Counted from the stretch's first letter, positions 19,599 to 29,582 are shown. The stretch: 64,000 nucleotides of DNA from Flavobacterium psychrophilum (GCA_022730285.1 DZCQ01000002.1:66326-130325), one strand, 5' to 3'. Translations and numbers: made by a program. The notes: a model not told the origin generated them from the sequence alone.

Positions 19599-20798
19599 TT
19601 AGTTTAGAATGTAGTCTTGTAGATACGAAAAGCGTTGTGTTAATTGTCCGTTTTCGGTAATTTTTGCTTTTTGCAATATTTGCTCTTTATCGTTATTAAA
19701 AAATGCTGGAATCACATTTTTCAAAAACATTTCTCCAAAACCATCGCTTGCATCTTTTGGCAGTTCGCATGGCAAATTATCTACCGCCATTACTACAATT
19801 GCTCCAGGGTGCGAATAATGGACTTCTTTGTTCTGGCTTGCCAAATAGCCATACAATGGTTCTTCAATTGTTGAGGAACGAAGTGTGCAGGCTATTGGAC
19901 CATTTACATCACAAGAAATATCTGCTACAACTTTTATTTTATTATCAGGAGCGACAAGCATTTTTTGTGTTACAATATTTGGTGCACCATTTCCGTAAAA
20001 ATGCCCTGTTATAAGCATATCTGCTACTTTTGTAAATCGCTCAAAATTAGATTTATAGTTTTGTGGGTTTTTATAAAAATCTTCTTTATCAAAAATGACA
20101 TCTTCTATTGGTTTGTTATATTCCTCTACGTCTATGTGTGTGTAAACTGGTCTGTCATAATTTTTGGACAAAAAATCGGTCACAGATACTTGCTTTATCT
20201 TCATAGCATCTAGCATTTCTTTAGCTCCCATTCCAACTTTTCCGTAACCTGTTAGGACAATTTTTATATTTGGAAGCATATTTCTTTGCAATCTTTCTAC
20301 TAGTGCATTCTTATCTTTCAAAGTCTCTGCTTTTGCTAGATTAAATAATTCAAATTTTAGTCCAAAAGCTCTAATCGCATTATAAGTCCCCACAATTCCT
20401 GCATATCTCCCAAAACCAATTAATCGATTATTATTTGTATCAATTACCGTTTCATGATCATATAATTCTATATTTTTATCCAAACATGCCAGCAGTAATT
20501 TTTTGTTGTAGGGTTGTTTTTTAATGGTGTGAGAAAAGAAAAAATATTTTTTATTAGGTATTAAATATTCTATCGGAACTTCTTTTACACCAATTAAAAC
20601 GTCACAATCTTCTAGATTTTGTGTGACAGAAAAACCTAAATCTCGGTATTCTTCGTCGGTAAATATACGAATATCTGAAGATTCTATGCTTATTTCTGCT
20701 TGAGGAAAAAGTTGTTGTAGTTGTACAAGTTCTTTTGGGGAAAATACAACCCTTCTATCTGGTGGATTTTTCCGTTCTTTTATAATTCCAAATTTCAT
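19599..20798 (-). CDS. alanine dehydrogenase/saccharopine dehydrogenase-like NAD(P) oxidoreductase
   Basis: This 399-aa enzyme starts with the AlaDH/PNT N-terminal pattern ('FGIIKERKNPPDRRVVFSP'), has 'VIDTNNNRLIGFGRYAGIVG' in the middle and a Rossmann motif near 'VLTGYGKVGMGAKEM'. The combination is closer to the LYS1-type saccharopine dehydrogenase branch than to classical alanine dehydrogenase. These enzymes interconvert an amino acid and an oxo acid with NAD(P)H. The true substrate is unknown. The gene stands alone, convergent with the small orphan gene. Confidence 0.8.
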   Translation of the reverse strand: MKFGIIKERKNPPDRRVVFSPKELVQLQQLFPQAEISIESSDIRIFTDEEYRDLGFSVTQNLEDCDVLIGVKEVPIEYLIPNKKYFFFSHTIKKQPYNKKLLLACLDKNIELYDHETVIDTNNNRLIGFGRYAGIVGTYNAIRAFGLKFELFNLAKAETLKDKNALVERLQRNMLPNIKIVLTGYGKVGMGAKEMLDAMKIKQVSVTDFLSKNYDRPVYTHIDVEEYNKPIEDVIFDKEDFYKNPQNYKSNFERFTKVADMLITGHFYGNGAPNIVTQKMLVAPDNKIKVVADISCDVNGPIACTLRSSTIEEPLYGYLASQNKEVHYSHPGAIVVMAVDNLPCELPKDASDGFGEMFLKNVIPAFFNNDKEQILQKAKITENGQLTQRFSYLQDYILN

Positions 20799-20934
20799 TT
20801 TAAATATTGTTTTTTTGCTAGATTGTAGTGCAAATATAAAGTAATAGTAGCGTTTTGCAAATACAAATAATAAGTTTCAATTATTTTTTTTTCAAAATTG
20901 TTTATTTATATTTGTTTTTATATAGTTGTTTAAA

Positions 20935-22125
20935 ATGAGAATAAATAAATACGTTTTCCCCCTAATTGTTTTAGTGATTTCAATTCTTTGTTTTTCATGT
21001 AATAATAAAAAAGAAATTGCTAAGAAGAAACCAAATTATGTTACAAATGGCATTCAAACCATGGAGCCTTATCATGGGAAAATTAAAAGTCTAAATCCAA
21101 TAGAAAAAAGCCAATTGCAAGCAAGCATAGAATATTTTTATAATAAATATTATATTCCTAATCAATTTTGGGGTGGGTTTCTTGTTGTTAAAAATGGTGA
21201 AATAATTTATGAAAAATACAGTGGTATGGCAAATATTTTGGAAAACAAAAAAATAGATTCCCATACACCTTTGCACATTGCCTCACTAAGTAAAGTACTA
21301 ACAGCAACTGCAATTTTACTTTTAATAAATTCTCATAAAATAGATTTGGATCAAAAAATAAGGACTATTTTGCCTGATTTTCCATATCCAGAAATTACCA
21401 TCAAAACACTTTTAAATCATAGGAGTGGGCTTCGTAATTATAGTTATTTTACGGATAAATTAGGAATCTGGAACAAAAAAGATACCTTGCATAATTCCGA
21501 TTTAATTCCGGTTATCAACAAAAATAATATTGCTTTAGAATACAAAACAAATACTCATTTTGCCTATTGCAATACGAATTATGCATTTTTAGCATTAATT
21601 ATAGAAAAGGTTATGCAGATACCTTATTCTGACGCTATGAAAAAGTTAATTTTTGAACCACTTGACATGCAAGATACTTTTGTTTTTAATTTAAAAAAAG
21701 ATAGCAAAAAAGTTTCAAATTCTTTCAAAGGAAATAAAATAGTTTACCCTTATAACTATTTAGATGCTATTTATGGGGACAAAAATATTTATTCTACTCC
21801 AAGAGATTTATTAAAATTTGATTTAGCAACCTATAATTCCAATTTTTTAAACAAAACCTTGTTAGATTCTGTGTACAAAGGTTATAGTTATGAGAGTAGA
21901 GGGATTAAAAATTATGGACTAGGTATTAGAATGTTAGAATGGAATAATAATAAAAAATTATACTACCATAATGGTTGGTGGCACGGAAATACAGCAGCAT
22001 ATATTAAGCTAAAAGACGAAAAAGTAACCTTAATTTGTTTGTCTAATAAGTACACAAAAAGTACTTATGCCTTAAAATCGTTGTCGAGCTTATTTGGAAA
22101 TTATCCTTATAAATGCATGGAATAA
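20935..22125 (+). CDS. serine hydrolase lipoprotein (beta-lactamase class C/PBP fold)
   Basis: This 396-aa protein has a lipobox ending at Cys22 ('ILCFSC'), so it is a lipoprotein. The catalytic motifs of the class C beta-lactamase/esterase fold are visible: S117-L-S-K120, the tyrosine motif Y-C-N in 'FAYCNTNYAF', and a late H-N-G in 'LYYHNGWWHG' in place of KTG. Family members include D-aminopeptidases, esterases and peptidoglycan-modifying enzymes. A TTG nine bases upstream is also in frame, but the ATG gives the better signal peptide. It is monocistronic. Confidence 0.87.
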   Translation: MRINKYVFPLIVLVISILCFSCNNKKEIAKKKPNYVTNGIQTMEPYHGKIKSLNPIEKSQLQASIEYFYNKYYIPNQFWGGFLVVKNGEIIYEKYSGMANILENKKIDSHTPLHIASLSKVLTATAILLLINSHKIDLDQKIRTILPDFPYPEITIKTLLNHRSGLRNYSYFTDKLGIWNKKDTLHNSDLIPVINKNNIALEYKTNTHFAYCNTNYAFLALIIEKVMQIPYSDAMKKLIFEPLDMQDTFVFNLKKDSKKVSNSFKGNKIVYPYNYLDAIYGDKNIYSTPRDLLKFDLATYNSNFLNKTLLDSVYKGYSYESRGIKNYGLGIRMLEWNNNKKLYYHNGWWHGNTAAYIKLKDEKVTLICLSNKYTKSTYALKSLSSLFGNYPYKCME

Positions 22126-22222
22126 GCTAGGATTTTATTATTGTGTAAATTATTTTGTGCTTTATAAAGAAATATTTTGAATAATATTCTTCCTTTTTTA
22201 TGAATGTTGTAACGCGTTTTAT

Positions 22223-23899
22223 TTAAAATCCTACTGCCTTATCATCACCACGATAATCAGCTCCTGCTTCCAAAGATCCATTTGGTAACACTAAAATAGC
22301 ATCTACTTTTCCTAAAACAGGAGGCACTTTATCATCAATATTGTATCCTTTTAGTTTTAAGTTATTAATAGTATTTGTAGAAAAAGCATTTGGTTCAAAG
22401 AAAATAGAATCGGGTAACCATTGATGGTGAAATCTTGGAGCATTTACTGCATCTTGCATGGTCATTTTATATTCAAAAACATTCAAAATTGTTTGTAAAA
22501 CAGACGTTATAATTGTGGAACCTCCTGGTGTGCCTACTACCATTGCAAGTTTTCCTTTTTTCTCAATAATTGTAGGAGTCATAGAGCTAAGCATTCTTTT
22601 TTGCGGTTCAATACTATTGGCTTTTGCGCCAATTAATCCATAGGAGTTTGGAACTCCGGGTTTTGCACTAAAATCGTCCATTTCGTTATTAAAAAAGAAT
22701 CCTAGTTGATCGGAGTATAATTTGGATCCATAAGCTCCATTAAGTGTTGTAGTTACAGAAACTGCGTTTCCTTCTTTATCTACAATAGAGTAGTGGGTGG
22801 TTTCGTTACTTTCTGTTGTAGTGGTGATATCTCCATGCTGCACATCGGAGGAAAGGGTTGCTTTGTCCCAACTAAAAGTTTTTATTCTGTCTTTTAAATA
22901 TTTTTTGTTTAACAATTCATCTGATGGAATTGTAACAAAATCGGGGTCTCCCAGAAAATAATTTCTATCTGCATAGGCTCTCCTCTCTGCTTCTACTATT
23001 ATTTGTATTGATTTCTCAGAGTTATGCCCATATTTTTCTATGGAAAATGGTTCTATCATTTGCATTATTTGTTGTAATGTCATTCCTCCACTAGATGGTG
23101 GCGACATAGAAATTATCTTTAGATTTTTGTATTTAAATACTATTGGTTTTCTCCATTTAGCTTCATATTTATTCAGATCATCTAAGGTTATAATACCTCC
23201 ATTTTGATTTAAAAAATCTACTATTTTGTGAGCGGTTTCTCCTTTATAAAATTCGTCTTTTCCATTTTGCATTATTCGGGTAAGAGTTTTAGCAAGAGCA
23301 AGATATTTTATGGTATCTCCTTTTTTATAATTTTTTGCTAGAAGTGTATTTTCACCACTTATTTTAATAATATCTACTTGATTTTCTTTCAATCTTTTGG
23401 ACTGTTTTTCTGTAACAACAACTCCTTTTTCAGCAAGTTTTATAACAGGAGTCATTATTTCTTGAATAGACAATTTTCCAAACTTTCCGTGAACTGCAAA
23501 TATTCCTGCAATAGTTCCAGGTACTCCAACCGCAAGTGCACCATTTACGCTCAAATTTGGTATTACATTGCTATTATTGTCTAAATACATGTCTTTAGAG
23601 GCATTTATGGGAGCTTTCTCTCTGTAATCTAAGGAACCAAAATCTCCGTTTGCTAGTCTATATACCATAAAACCACCGCCACCAATATTCCCTGCATACG
23701 GAAAAGAAACGGCAAGTGCAAGTTCTGTTGCAACCATGGCATCAAATGCATTTCCGCCTTTTTTCATTATTTCTATCCCAATTGCAGAGGCTTCTTCTCT
23801 TGCCGATACTACCATCGCTTTTTGGGTTATAAGTCCATTTTTTTGAGAAAATGTTGTAGTGGTTATGAGTAACAATATGGAGTATAGTATGTTTTTCAT
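22223..23899 (-). CDS. ggt: gamma-glutamyltransferase
   Basis: This 558-aa enzyme cleaves or transfers the gamma-glutamyl group of glutathione and related compounds. A signal peptide ends near 'TTFSQ', so it acts in the periplasm. The autoprocessing and nucleophile threonine is T367 in 'TTHYSIVDKEGNAV', which divides the large and small subunits, and the small subunit has 'VGTPGGSTIITSV'. Length is normal. It is a single gene with no close neighbours on its strand. Confidence 0.95.
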   Translation of the reverse strand: MKNILYSILLLITTTTFSQKNGLITQKAMVVSAREEASAIGIEIMKKGGNAFDAMVATELALAVSFPYAGNIGGGGFMVYRLANGDFGSLDYREKAPINASKDMYLDNNSNVIPNLSVNGALAVGVPGTIAGIFAVHGKFGKLSIQEIMTPVIKLAEKGVVVTEKQSKRLKENQVDIIKISGENTLLAKNYKKGDTIKYLALAKTLTRIMQNGKDEFYKGETAHKIVDFLNQNGGIITLDDLNKYEAKWRKPIVFKYKNLKIISMSPPSSGGMTLQQIMQMIEPFSIEKYGHNSEKSIQIIVEAERRAYADRNYFLGDPDFVTIPSDELLNKKYLKDRIKTFSWDKATLSSDVQHGDITTTTESNETTHYSIVDKEGNAVSVTTTLNGAYGSKLYSDQLGFFFNNEMDDFSAKPGVPNSYGLIGAKANSIEPQKRMLSSMTPTIIEKKGKLAMVVGTPGGSTIITSVLQTILNVFEYKMTMQDAVNAPRFHHQWLPDSIFFEPNAFSTNTINNLKLKGYNIDDKVPPVLGKVDAILVLPNGSLEAGADYRGDDKAVGF

Positions 23900-23958
23900 T
23901 TTATTGATATTTTTAGGAATAAAGTTTAAAAATAGTAATTATTTTTTGATATTATTGT

Positions 23959-24381
23959 TTAACTGAAAAACTTATCCTTCGTTTTTTTACTTGGAAGCAG
24001 GCAGTTTTCTTTTTTTCCAAACCATTTGTATCTATTTTTTGCAATAATATCATAGATTGAATCTTGTGTTTTTATTGGTAATAAATTATAAATAAGGACA
24101 ATTTTAAAATAGCCACCTAATGTTTTAGCAATTTTAGTTACTGCTTTCGATTTGTAATAGTATGTGTTTGGTGTTTCAAAGAGTATAATGCTATCTATTT
24201 GTGCAGAAATTTTTATATGTTTTATAATTTCTTGTCCAAGGTTGGATTGTATGGAAGCAAATTTAAAGCTATCATTTTTATCGTATTTTATAATAAATTG
24301 AACCGATGAATTGCATAAATTACAAACTCCGTCAAATAGAATTATTTTTTGATTTGGTGCTATTTCTTTTAGTGTTTTCAT
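23959..24381 (-). CDS. DCC family thiol-disulfide oxidoreductase-like protein (DUF393)
   Basis: This 140-aa protein has the DCC motif 'FDGVCNLCNSSVQF', with Cys20 and Cys23 as a CxxC pair, and later 'SKAVTKIAKTLGGYFK' and 'NRYKWFGKKENCLLP'. The family is predicted to have a thioredoxin-like fold, but its reaction is unproven. Its ATG shares one base with the mutS2 stop (24381), so the two are co-transcribed; I see no functional link beyond that. Confidence 0.88.
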   Translation of the reverse strand: MKTLKEIAPNQKIILFDGVCNLCNSSVQFIIKYDKNDSFKFASIQSNLGQEIIKHIKISAQIDSIILFETPNTYYYKSKAVTKIAKTLGGYFKIVLIYNLLPIKTQDSIYDIIAKNRYKWFGKKENCLLPSKKTKDKFFS

Positions 24382-26531
24382 TATTTTGATTGTACGAATT
24401 CTAATTTATCAATAGCCATTTTTGAGGTAAAAACCCCATAATTCACAAATGCATTGTTTTTTTCTATTTTTTCTATTGTTCCAATCGATTTTCCGTCAGT
24501 CATTCGTACTCTATCGCCAACTTTTAATGTGATTATTGGTTTTGGTTCTGGTTTTGATTGGAATTTTTTCTCTTTTTTAATTTCCCTAATTTCTTCTATT
24601 TTGCTATTTACTTCTTTTAAGATTTCCTTTTCTACCTTTATAATATCAGGTTTTTTGGTGATTCTTTTAGAATTTTCAATGTCAATTAACTTTAAAAAAG
24701 AGCTTATCAAATCTTTTTTGTTTTTAAATTGATGGTATTTAAGTGCTAAATCATCTATTTTTTGTCCAAGATATATTTGTTTTTGATTGCTATCATACAA
24801 CTCTTGATATCGCTCTAATTTGTCTTGAATTTTATAATTTATTGTTGCCATTTTTTTGCTCTCTTCTCTCGCTTTTGTTTCTTCTTCTTTTAAATTTTCA
24901 GAAGTTTTTTCAAGCTTAGAGCGTTCTTTTTGCAAGGTAGCTATTGTTTTTTCAAATCGTATTTTTCCTCCTTCAATTTTCTTTTTTGCTCTGTTAATAA
25001 GTCCGTACGGAATGCCGTTTTTTTGGGCTACTTCAAATGTAAAAGAACTGCCAGCTTGTCCTAAAACTAATTTGTATAATGGTTCCAATGTTTTTTCGTC
25101 AAAAAGCATATTGGCATTAGTGGCAAATGGCAATTCATTTGCTAAAATTTTTAAATTAGAATAATGAGTAGTGATAATTCCAAATGCTTCCCGATGATAA
25201 AATTCCTCTAAAAAAGTTTCTGCCATTGCACCTCCAAGTTCTGGATCAGAGCCTGTTCCAAACTCATCTATTAAAAATAATGTCTTAGAATTGCATTTTT
25301 TTAAAAAATAGTTCATGTTTTTTAATCGATAACTATAAGTACTTAAATGATTTTCTATCGATTGATTGTCTCCAATATCGGTTAAAATTCTTTCAAATAA
25401 ACAAGTTTCACTACGTTCATGCACAGGAATTAACATGCCAGATTGTAACATTAATTGTAGCAAACCAACAGTTTTTAAAGAAATAGTTTTTCCACCAGCA
25501 TTTGGCCCTGATATAACAATAATTCTGTTTTTTGGGCTAAATTCGATAGTTTGTGGGTAAGTTATTTGATTATTTATCTTGTTATTTAAAAATAAAATAG
25601 GATGAAAGGCATCTCTAAAAAATATTCTTCTTTCGGAATTAATTTTTGGCAAAATTCCGTTAATTTTATGAGCATATTTTGCTTTTGCGGCAATTACATC
25701 AATATCACTTAAATATTCTTGGTATTGCATAAGTAACAATAAAAATGGACGAATGCTTTCGGTTAATTTTTTTAAAATTCTAGCAATTTCCTCCAATTCT
25801 TCTAATTCTAAATGAGTAAGTTCTCTAGAATATTTCAGGGTAGTTTCTGGTTCTATGAAAGCAATACTTCCAGTTTTGGAAGTTCCAATAACGCTTCCTT
25901 TTACCTTTCGTTTGTACATATTTAGCACGGCTAAAACCCTTCGATTGTTTACAAAACTTTCTTTTATATCATCTAAATATCCTTGTGTAAATGCTTGATT
26001 AAGTGCAACTCCGAAACTTTGATTCACTTTTCCTCTTACAATATTTATGTTTTTCCGAATTTCTAACAAATTGATAGAGGCATTATCCTTTATTTCTCCA
26101 TATTTATCTAAAACAAAATTAATTTCGTTCACAATTGCTTTTGTAATCTCAATTTGACTGGATTTTATGGCAAGTTTTGGATAGTATTCTGCAAATTTCG
26201 CAAAATATTGTAACAAAATGTTCGTGTTTGCAGATAAATCAGCAATTTTTTTGAAACTGATTGCTTCCAAGGTGCTATTTTCTATTTTCAATAGTTTAAT
26301 TTCAGCCGAAATTGCATCAAAACCATGATTTGGAATTGCATTGTTATTATGAAAGGAAGCTATATATTCGGAGGTTTCTTGTAGTGAATTGTATATTTGT
26401 TCTTCGCTAGAAAAGGGTTTGATAGCCAATGCTTTTTGTTGTCCAATTTCGGTATTGCATAGACTAGAAATAGTTTCCAATAAGGTGTAAAATTGTAAAT
26501 CTTGTAGTGTTTTTTCTGAAATTGAAATCAT
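24381..26531 (-). CDS. mutS2: MutS2-type ATPase without Smr domain
   Basis: This 716-aa protein has the MutS2 core and clamp helices, then the P-loop 'ISGPNAGGKTISLKTVG' and Walker B 'LFLIDEFGTGSDPELGG', a long coiled coil (about 510-600), and a KOW-like end ('KVGDRVRMTDGKSIGTIEKI'). MutS2 acts on recombination intermediates or, in Bacillus, on collided ribosomes. Classical MutS2 (about 780-790 aa) ends in an Smr nuclease domain; here the protein stops before it. The stop overlaps the DCC gene by one base. Confidence 0.92.
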   Translation of the reverse strand: MISISEKTLQDLQFYTLLETISSLCNTEIGQQKALAIKPFSSEEQIYNSLQETSEYIASFHNNNAIPNHGFDAISAEIKLLKIENSTLEAISFKKIADLSANTNILLQYFAKFAEYYPKLAIKSSQIEITKAIVNEINFVLDKYGEIKDNASINLLEIRKNINIVRGKVNQSFGVALNQAFTQGYLDDIKESFVNNRRVLAVLNMYKRKVKGSVIGTSKTGSIAFIEPETTLKYSRELTHLELEELEEIARILKKLTESIRPFLLLLMQYQEYLSDIDVIAAKAKYAHKINGILPKINSERRIFFRDAFHPILFLNNKINNQITYPQTIEFSPKNRIIVISGPNAGGKTISLKTVGLLQLMLQSGMLIPVHERSETCLFERILTDIGDNQSIENHLSTYSYRLKNMNYFLKKCNSKTLFLIDEFGTGSDPELGGAMAETFLEEFYHREAFGIITTHYSNLKILANELPFATNANMLFDEKTLEPLYKLVLGQAGSSFTFEVAQKNGIPYGLINRAKKKIEGGKIRFEKTIATLQKERSKLEKTSENLKEEETKAREESKKMATINYKIQDKLERYQELYDSNQKQIYLGQKIDDLALKYHQFKNKKDLISSFLKLIDIENSKRITKKPDIIKVEKEILKEVNSKIEEIREIKKEKKFQSKPEPKPIITLKVGDRVRMTDGKSIGTIEKIEKNNAFVNYGVFTSKMAIDKLEFVQSK

Positions 26532-26669
26532 TTATTATAATCTTTTTGCAAAGTTACAATTATGGTTGTTAAAATTTAAATACCTTGCTGTTTTTTATGT
26601 GTAAACTATGATATTTATCAAATTATTTAAATTTATTTAAAAAGTATGGTATTAAATTAGACTTATTAG

Positions 26670-26677
26670 TATCTTTG
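26670..26677 (+). promoter_or_regulatory. candidate -7 box of the oxidase cluster
   Basis: TATCTTTG matches the Bacteroidota TAnnTTTG element and lies 21 nt before the proposed cyoE start. No TTG is seen at the expected upstream distance. Confidence 0.4.
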
Positions 26678-26698
26678 TGCTTTAAAATATTAATTCTT

Positions 26699-27601
26699 TT
26701 GAACGCAACAATTCGTACTTTTTCTATTAAGACTTTTTATTCAGATTTTAAAGAAATTACAAAAGCAGGACTTGCAGTAAGCGTTGTTTTTTCTTCTTTG
26801 GCAGGTTATTTACTTGGCATAGATAGTTTTACTTGGCATTCTTTTTCTGTATTAACACAATTAGCAATTGGTGGGTATTGTATGGTTGGAGCTTCTAATG
26901 CATATAACCAGATACTCGAAAAAGATCTTGATGCCTTGATGGATAGAACTAAAAACAGGCCAATTCCTTCTGGACGAATGTCTGTTAATGTTGCATTTAC
27001 AATTGCCACAATCTTAACAATTATTGGTTTAGTAATCTTGTATCTGATAAATCCTAAAACCGCCATGTTTGGTGCTATCTCCATTTTTATATATACAAGC
27101 TTATACACACCTTTAAAAACAATAACTTCTTTTTCTGTTTTTGTAGGAGCATTTCCTGGAGCCATTCCATTTATGCTCGGGTGGGTTGCTGCAACAAATA
27201 ATTTTGGAATTGAAGCGGGTATTTTGTTTTTAATACAATTTTTTTGGCAATTTCCGCATTTTTGGGCAATAGGCTGGTTTCTTTATGATGATTATCAAAA
27301 AGGTGGGTTCTATATGCTCCCAACAGGAAAAAAAGACAAAGGTACGGCATCACAAATTGTATTATACACTTTTTGGTTAGTTATAGCTTCCATTTTGCCA
27401 TGCTTTGGTTTTACAGGAAAATTATTTTTAACTCCAGTTGCAGGTTTTTTTGTATTTTTGCTAGGGATTTGGATGTTGTTTTATGCAGTACAATTGTTTC
27501 AAAAAAGAACAGATAAAGCTGCAAAAACATTAATGCTTGTAAGTGTTGCTTACATTACTTTGTTACAAATTATATATATTACAGATAAATTTTTACGTTA
27601 A
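26699..27601 (+). CDS. cyoE: protoheme IX farnesyltransferase (haem O synthase)
   Basis: This 300-aa integral membrane prenyltransferase attaches farnesyl to haem b for cytochrome oxidase. The allylic diphosphate-binding motif is in 'ASNAYNQILEKDLDALMDRT', followed by 'RPIPSGRMS'; about nine membrane helices are visible. I place the start at a TTG giving the typical N-terminus MNATIRT; an earlier TTG 24 nt upstream is in frame but gives no family-like sequence. It leads a cluster with two COX3 genes, COX4, SCO and DUF420, so it is oxidase biogenesis. Confidence 0.93.
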   Translation: MNATIRTFSIKTFYSDFKEITKAGLAVSVVFSSLAGYLLGIDSFTWHSFSVLTQLAIGGYCMVGASNAYNQILEKDLDALMDRTKNRPIPSGRMSVNVAFTIATILTIIGLVILYLINPKTAMFGAISIFIYTSLYTPLKTITSFSVFVGAFPGAIPFMLGWVAATNNFGIEAGILFLIQFFWQFPHFWAIGWFLYDDYQKGGFYMLPTGKKDKGTASQIVLYTFWLVIASILPCFGFTGKLFLTPVAGFFVFLLGIWMLFYAVQLFQKRTDKAAKTLMLVSVAYITLLQIIYITDKFLR

Positions 27602-27606
27602 ATAAA

Positions 27607-28182
27607 ATGACAATTCAAGAAGAAAATCAACAAAATGCTAGATCTTATAAACTAATGTTGTTGTTTGGAATGATAAGTATGTTTATGGTGTTTGCTGGAC
27701 TTACCAGTGCATATATAGTAAGTGCATCTAGAAAAGATTGGATACATACAATGATTATTCCTCCAGCTTTTACTGTAAGTACTATTTTAATATTAATTAG
27801 TAGTGTTACAATTTTTTTAGCAAATGTTGCTATCAAACACGATAAACACAAAAAAACTACTTTATACTTATACACAACATTAGTTTTAGGATTGCTATTT
27901 GTGTATTCGCAATTTGTAGGATTTAAGGAGGTTATCGCAATGGGCTATTTTTTCACAGGAAGTGAAAGTTCTGTAACTTCTTCTTTTTTATATGTTTTAA
28001 CAATTTTACACCTTGTTCATTTAGCAGCAGGAATAATTTCTTTACTAGTTGTTATTTACAATAATCATAAGCATAAATACAATTCCACTCAAAGTACAGG
28101 ACTAGAGTTAGCTGGAATGTTCTGGCATTTTCTGGATTTTGTATGGGTGTATATATTTTTATTTTTATTTTTTGTTAAATAA
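27607..28182 (+). CDS. haem-copper oxidase subunit III, short form
   Basis: This 191-aa membrane protein has five hydrophobic segments and the COX3 family pattern ('LMLLFGMISMFMVFAGLTSAYIV', shown in part as LFGMISMFMVFAG; 'HLVHLAAGII'; 'FWHFLDFVWVYIFLF'). It lies 5 nt after cyoE and 43 nt before a second, longer COX3. Two COX3 genes in tandem are usual in flavobacterial caa3/cbaa3-type loci. Subunit III stabilises the oxidase and its proton uptake and is not itself catalytic. Confidence 0.9.
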   Translation: MTIQEENQQNARSYKLMLLFGMISMFMVFAGLTSAYIVSASRKDWIHTMIIPPAFTVSTILILISSVTIFLANVAIKHDKHKKTTLYLYTTLVLGLLFVYSQFVGFKEVIAMGYFFTGSESSVTSSFLYVLTILHLVHLAAGIISLLVVIYNNHKHKYNSTQSTGLELAGMFWHFLDFVWVYIFLFLFFVK

Positions 28183-28225
28183 AAAAAAAACAGTACTTTT
28201 GAATACTTAAATTAAATAAAATTAT

Positions 28226-29194
28226 ATGTCACACACAGTTACAAATAACGCCGATGAAGGCAAAATTTGGGGAGGAGCAACCGAATCTATGGGTGCTAGC
28301 TATGGAAAAATGATGATGTGGTTTTTCATTGTTTCAGACGCATTAACCTTTTCCGCATTCCTCGCCTCATACGGGTTTTCAAGATTTAAATTTATAGATT
28401 CATGGCCAATAGCCGATGATGTTTTTACGCATTTCCCGTTTTTACATGGCGTTTCTGCACCTATGTATTATGTTGCTTTAATGACTTTTATACTTATATT
28501 CTCGTCAGTTACGATGGTTTTAGCGGTAGATGCTGGTCACCAAATGCAAAAGAAAAAAGTTACAATTTACATGGCTTTAACAATTATTGGAGGATTAACA
28601 TTTGTTGGCTCACAAGCTTGGGAATGGAAAAACTTTATAAAAGGAGAATATGGTGCTGTTGAAACAAAAGGAGGTTCTATTATGCAATTTATAGATACTT
28701 CTGGAAAGCGTGTTGCATTAGAAGATTTTGTAGGAAAACCTTATGTAAATAAAGAAAGTTCAGGTGCATTACATGTTGAAGAGCACCCACACCCAGAATA
28801 TACGGTAAAACAAGTAATAGATGCTTTTACTGCTAATCCTACCTTACTTTTACGTACTCCAAATACAGATCCTGCAACAAAAGAAAAAATTATTTTGTCT
28901 CGTGCCGAATCACTAAAAATGATTAATACAAGTAAATATGTAGTAGAAGGTGCTAACTTACAACGCAATGAATACGGACAAAGGTTATTTGGTGATTTTT
29001 TCTTTTTTATTACCGGTTTTCATGGTTTTCACGTTTTTTCAGGAATAGTAATTAATATTATTATCTTTTTAAATGTTTTGTTAGGAACTTATGAAGCTAG
29101 AAGAAGTTATGAAATGGTTGAAAAAGTTGGTCTATATTGGCACTTTGTAGATTTGGTTTGGGTATTTGTATTTACCTTCTTTTATCTAGTTTAA
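28226..29194 (+). CDS. cytochrome c oxidase subunit III, long form
   Basis: This 322-aa protein has COX3 membrane segments at the N-terminus ('MMMWFFIVSDALTFSAFLASY') and C-terminus ('GFHGFHVFSGIVINI', 'YWHFVDLVWVFVFTFFYL'). Between them lies a hydrophilic insertion of about 100 residues (roughly 140-245) with His/Pro-rich and acidic stretches that ordinary COX3 lacks. It is the second COX3 gene of the cluster and is followed 18 nt later by COX4. Confidence 0.92.
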   Translation: MSHTVTNNADEGKIWGGATESMGASYGKMMMWFFIVSDALTFSAFLASYGFSRFKFIDSWPIADDVFTHFPFLHGVSAPMYYVALMTFILIFSSVTMVLAVDAGHQMQKKKVTIYMALTIIGGLTFVGSQAWEWKNFIKGEYGAVETKGGSIMQFIDTSGKRVALEDFVGKPYVNKESSGALHVEEHPHPEYTVKQVIDAFTANPTLLLRTPNTDPATKEKIILSRAESLKMINTSKYVVEGANLQRNEYGQRLFGDFFFFITGFHGFHVFSGIVINIIIFLNVLLGTYEARRSYEMVEKVGLYWHFVDLVWVFVFTFFYLV

Positions 29195-29212
29195 TTTTAA
29201 AATATTTTATTT

Positions 29213-29563
29213 ATGTCACACGAGCATACATCTAACGTTGGTAGAATTTGGAAAGTATTTTTCTTGCTATCATTTATTACAATTGTCGAAGTGTTTTTAG
29301 GAATTGTAAAACCACACTTTTTACAATTCACAGATTTTTTTAACTTGAATTTACTAAATTGGATATTTATTATTCTAACCATTTATAAAGCTTATTGGAT
29401 TATGTGGGCTTTTATGCACTTAGAAGGTGAAAGACTTTCGTTAAGGCTTGCAGTTGTTGGAACATTATGTTTTTTAATTGCATATATTGCATTTATTTAT
29501 ATTGCAGAAGGAAGTTATCAGCATGATGTATTGCATAATTCTACTATGAAGTGGAATTTTTAA
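29213..29563 (+). CDS. cytochrome c oxidase subunit IV family protein
   Basis: This 116-aa protein has three hydrophobic segments ('IWKVFFLLSFITIVEVFLGI', 'WIFIILTIYKAYWIMWAFM' and 'LCFLIAYIAFIYIA'), fitting the prokaryotic COX4 family, a small accessory subunit of the oxidase. It ends the cyoE-COX3-COX3-COX4 transcript: a 13-bp terminator hairpin follows 20 nt after the stop. Confidence 0.9.
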   Translation: MSHEHTSNVGRIWKVFFLLSFITIVEVFLGIVKPHFLQFTDFFNLNLLNWIFIILTIYKAYWIMWAFMHLEGERLSLRLAVVGTLCFLIAYIAFIYIAEGSYQHDVLHNSTMKWNF

Positions 29564-29582
29564 CATATTTTTCACATAATTT

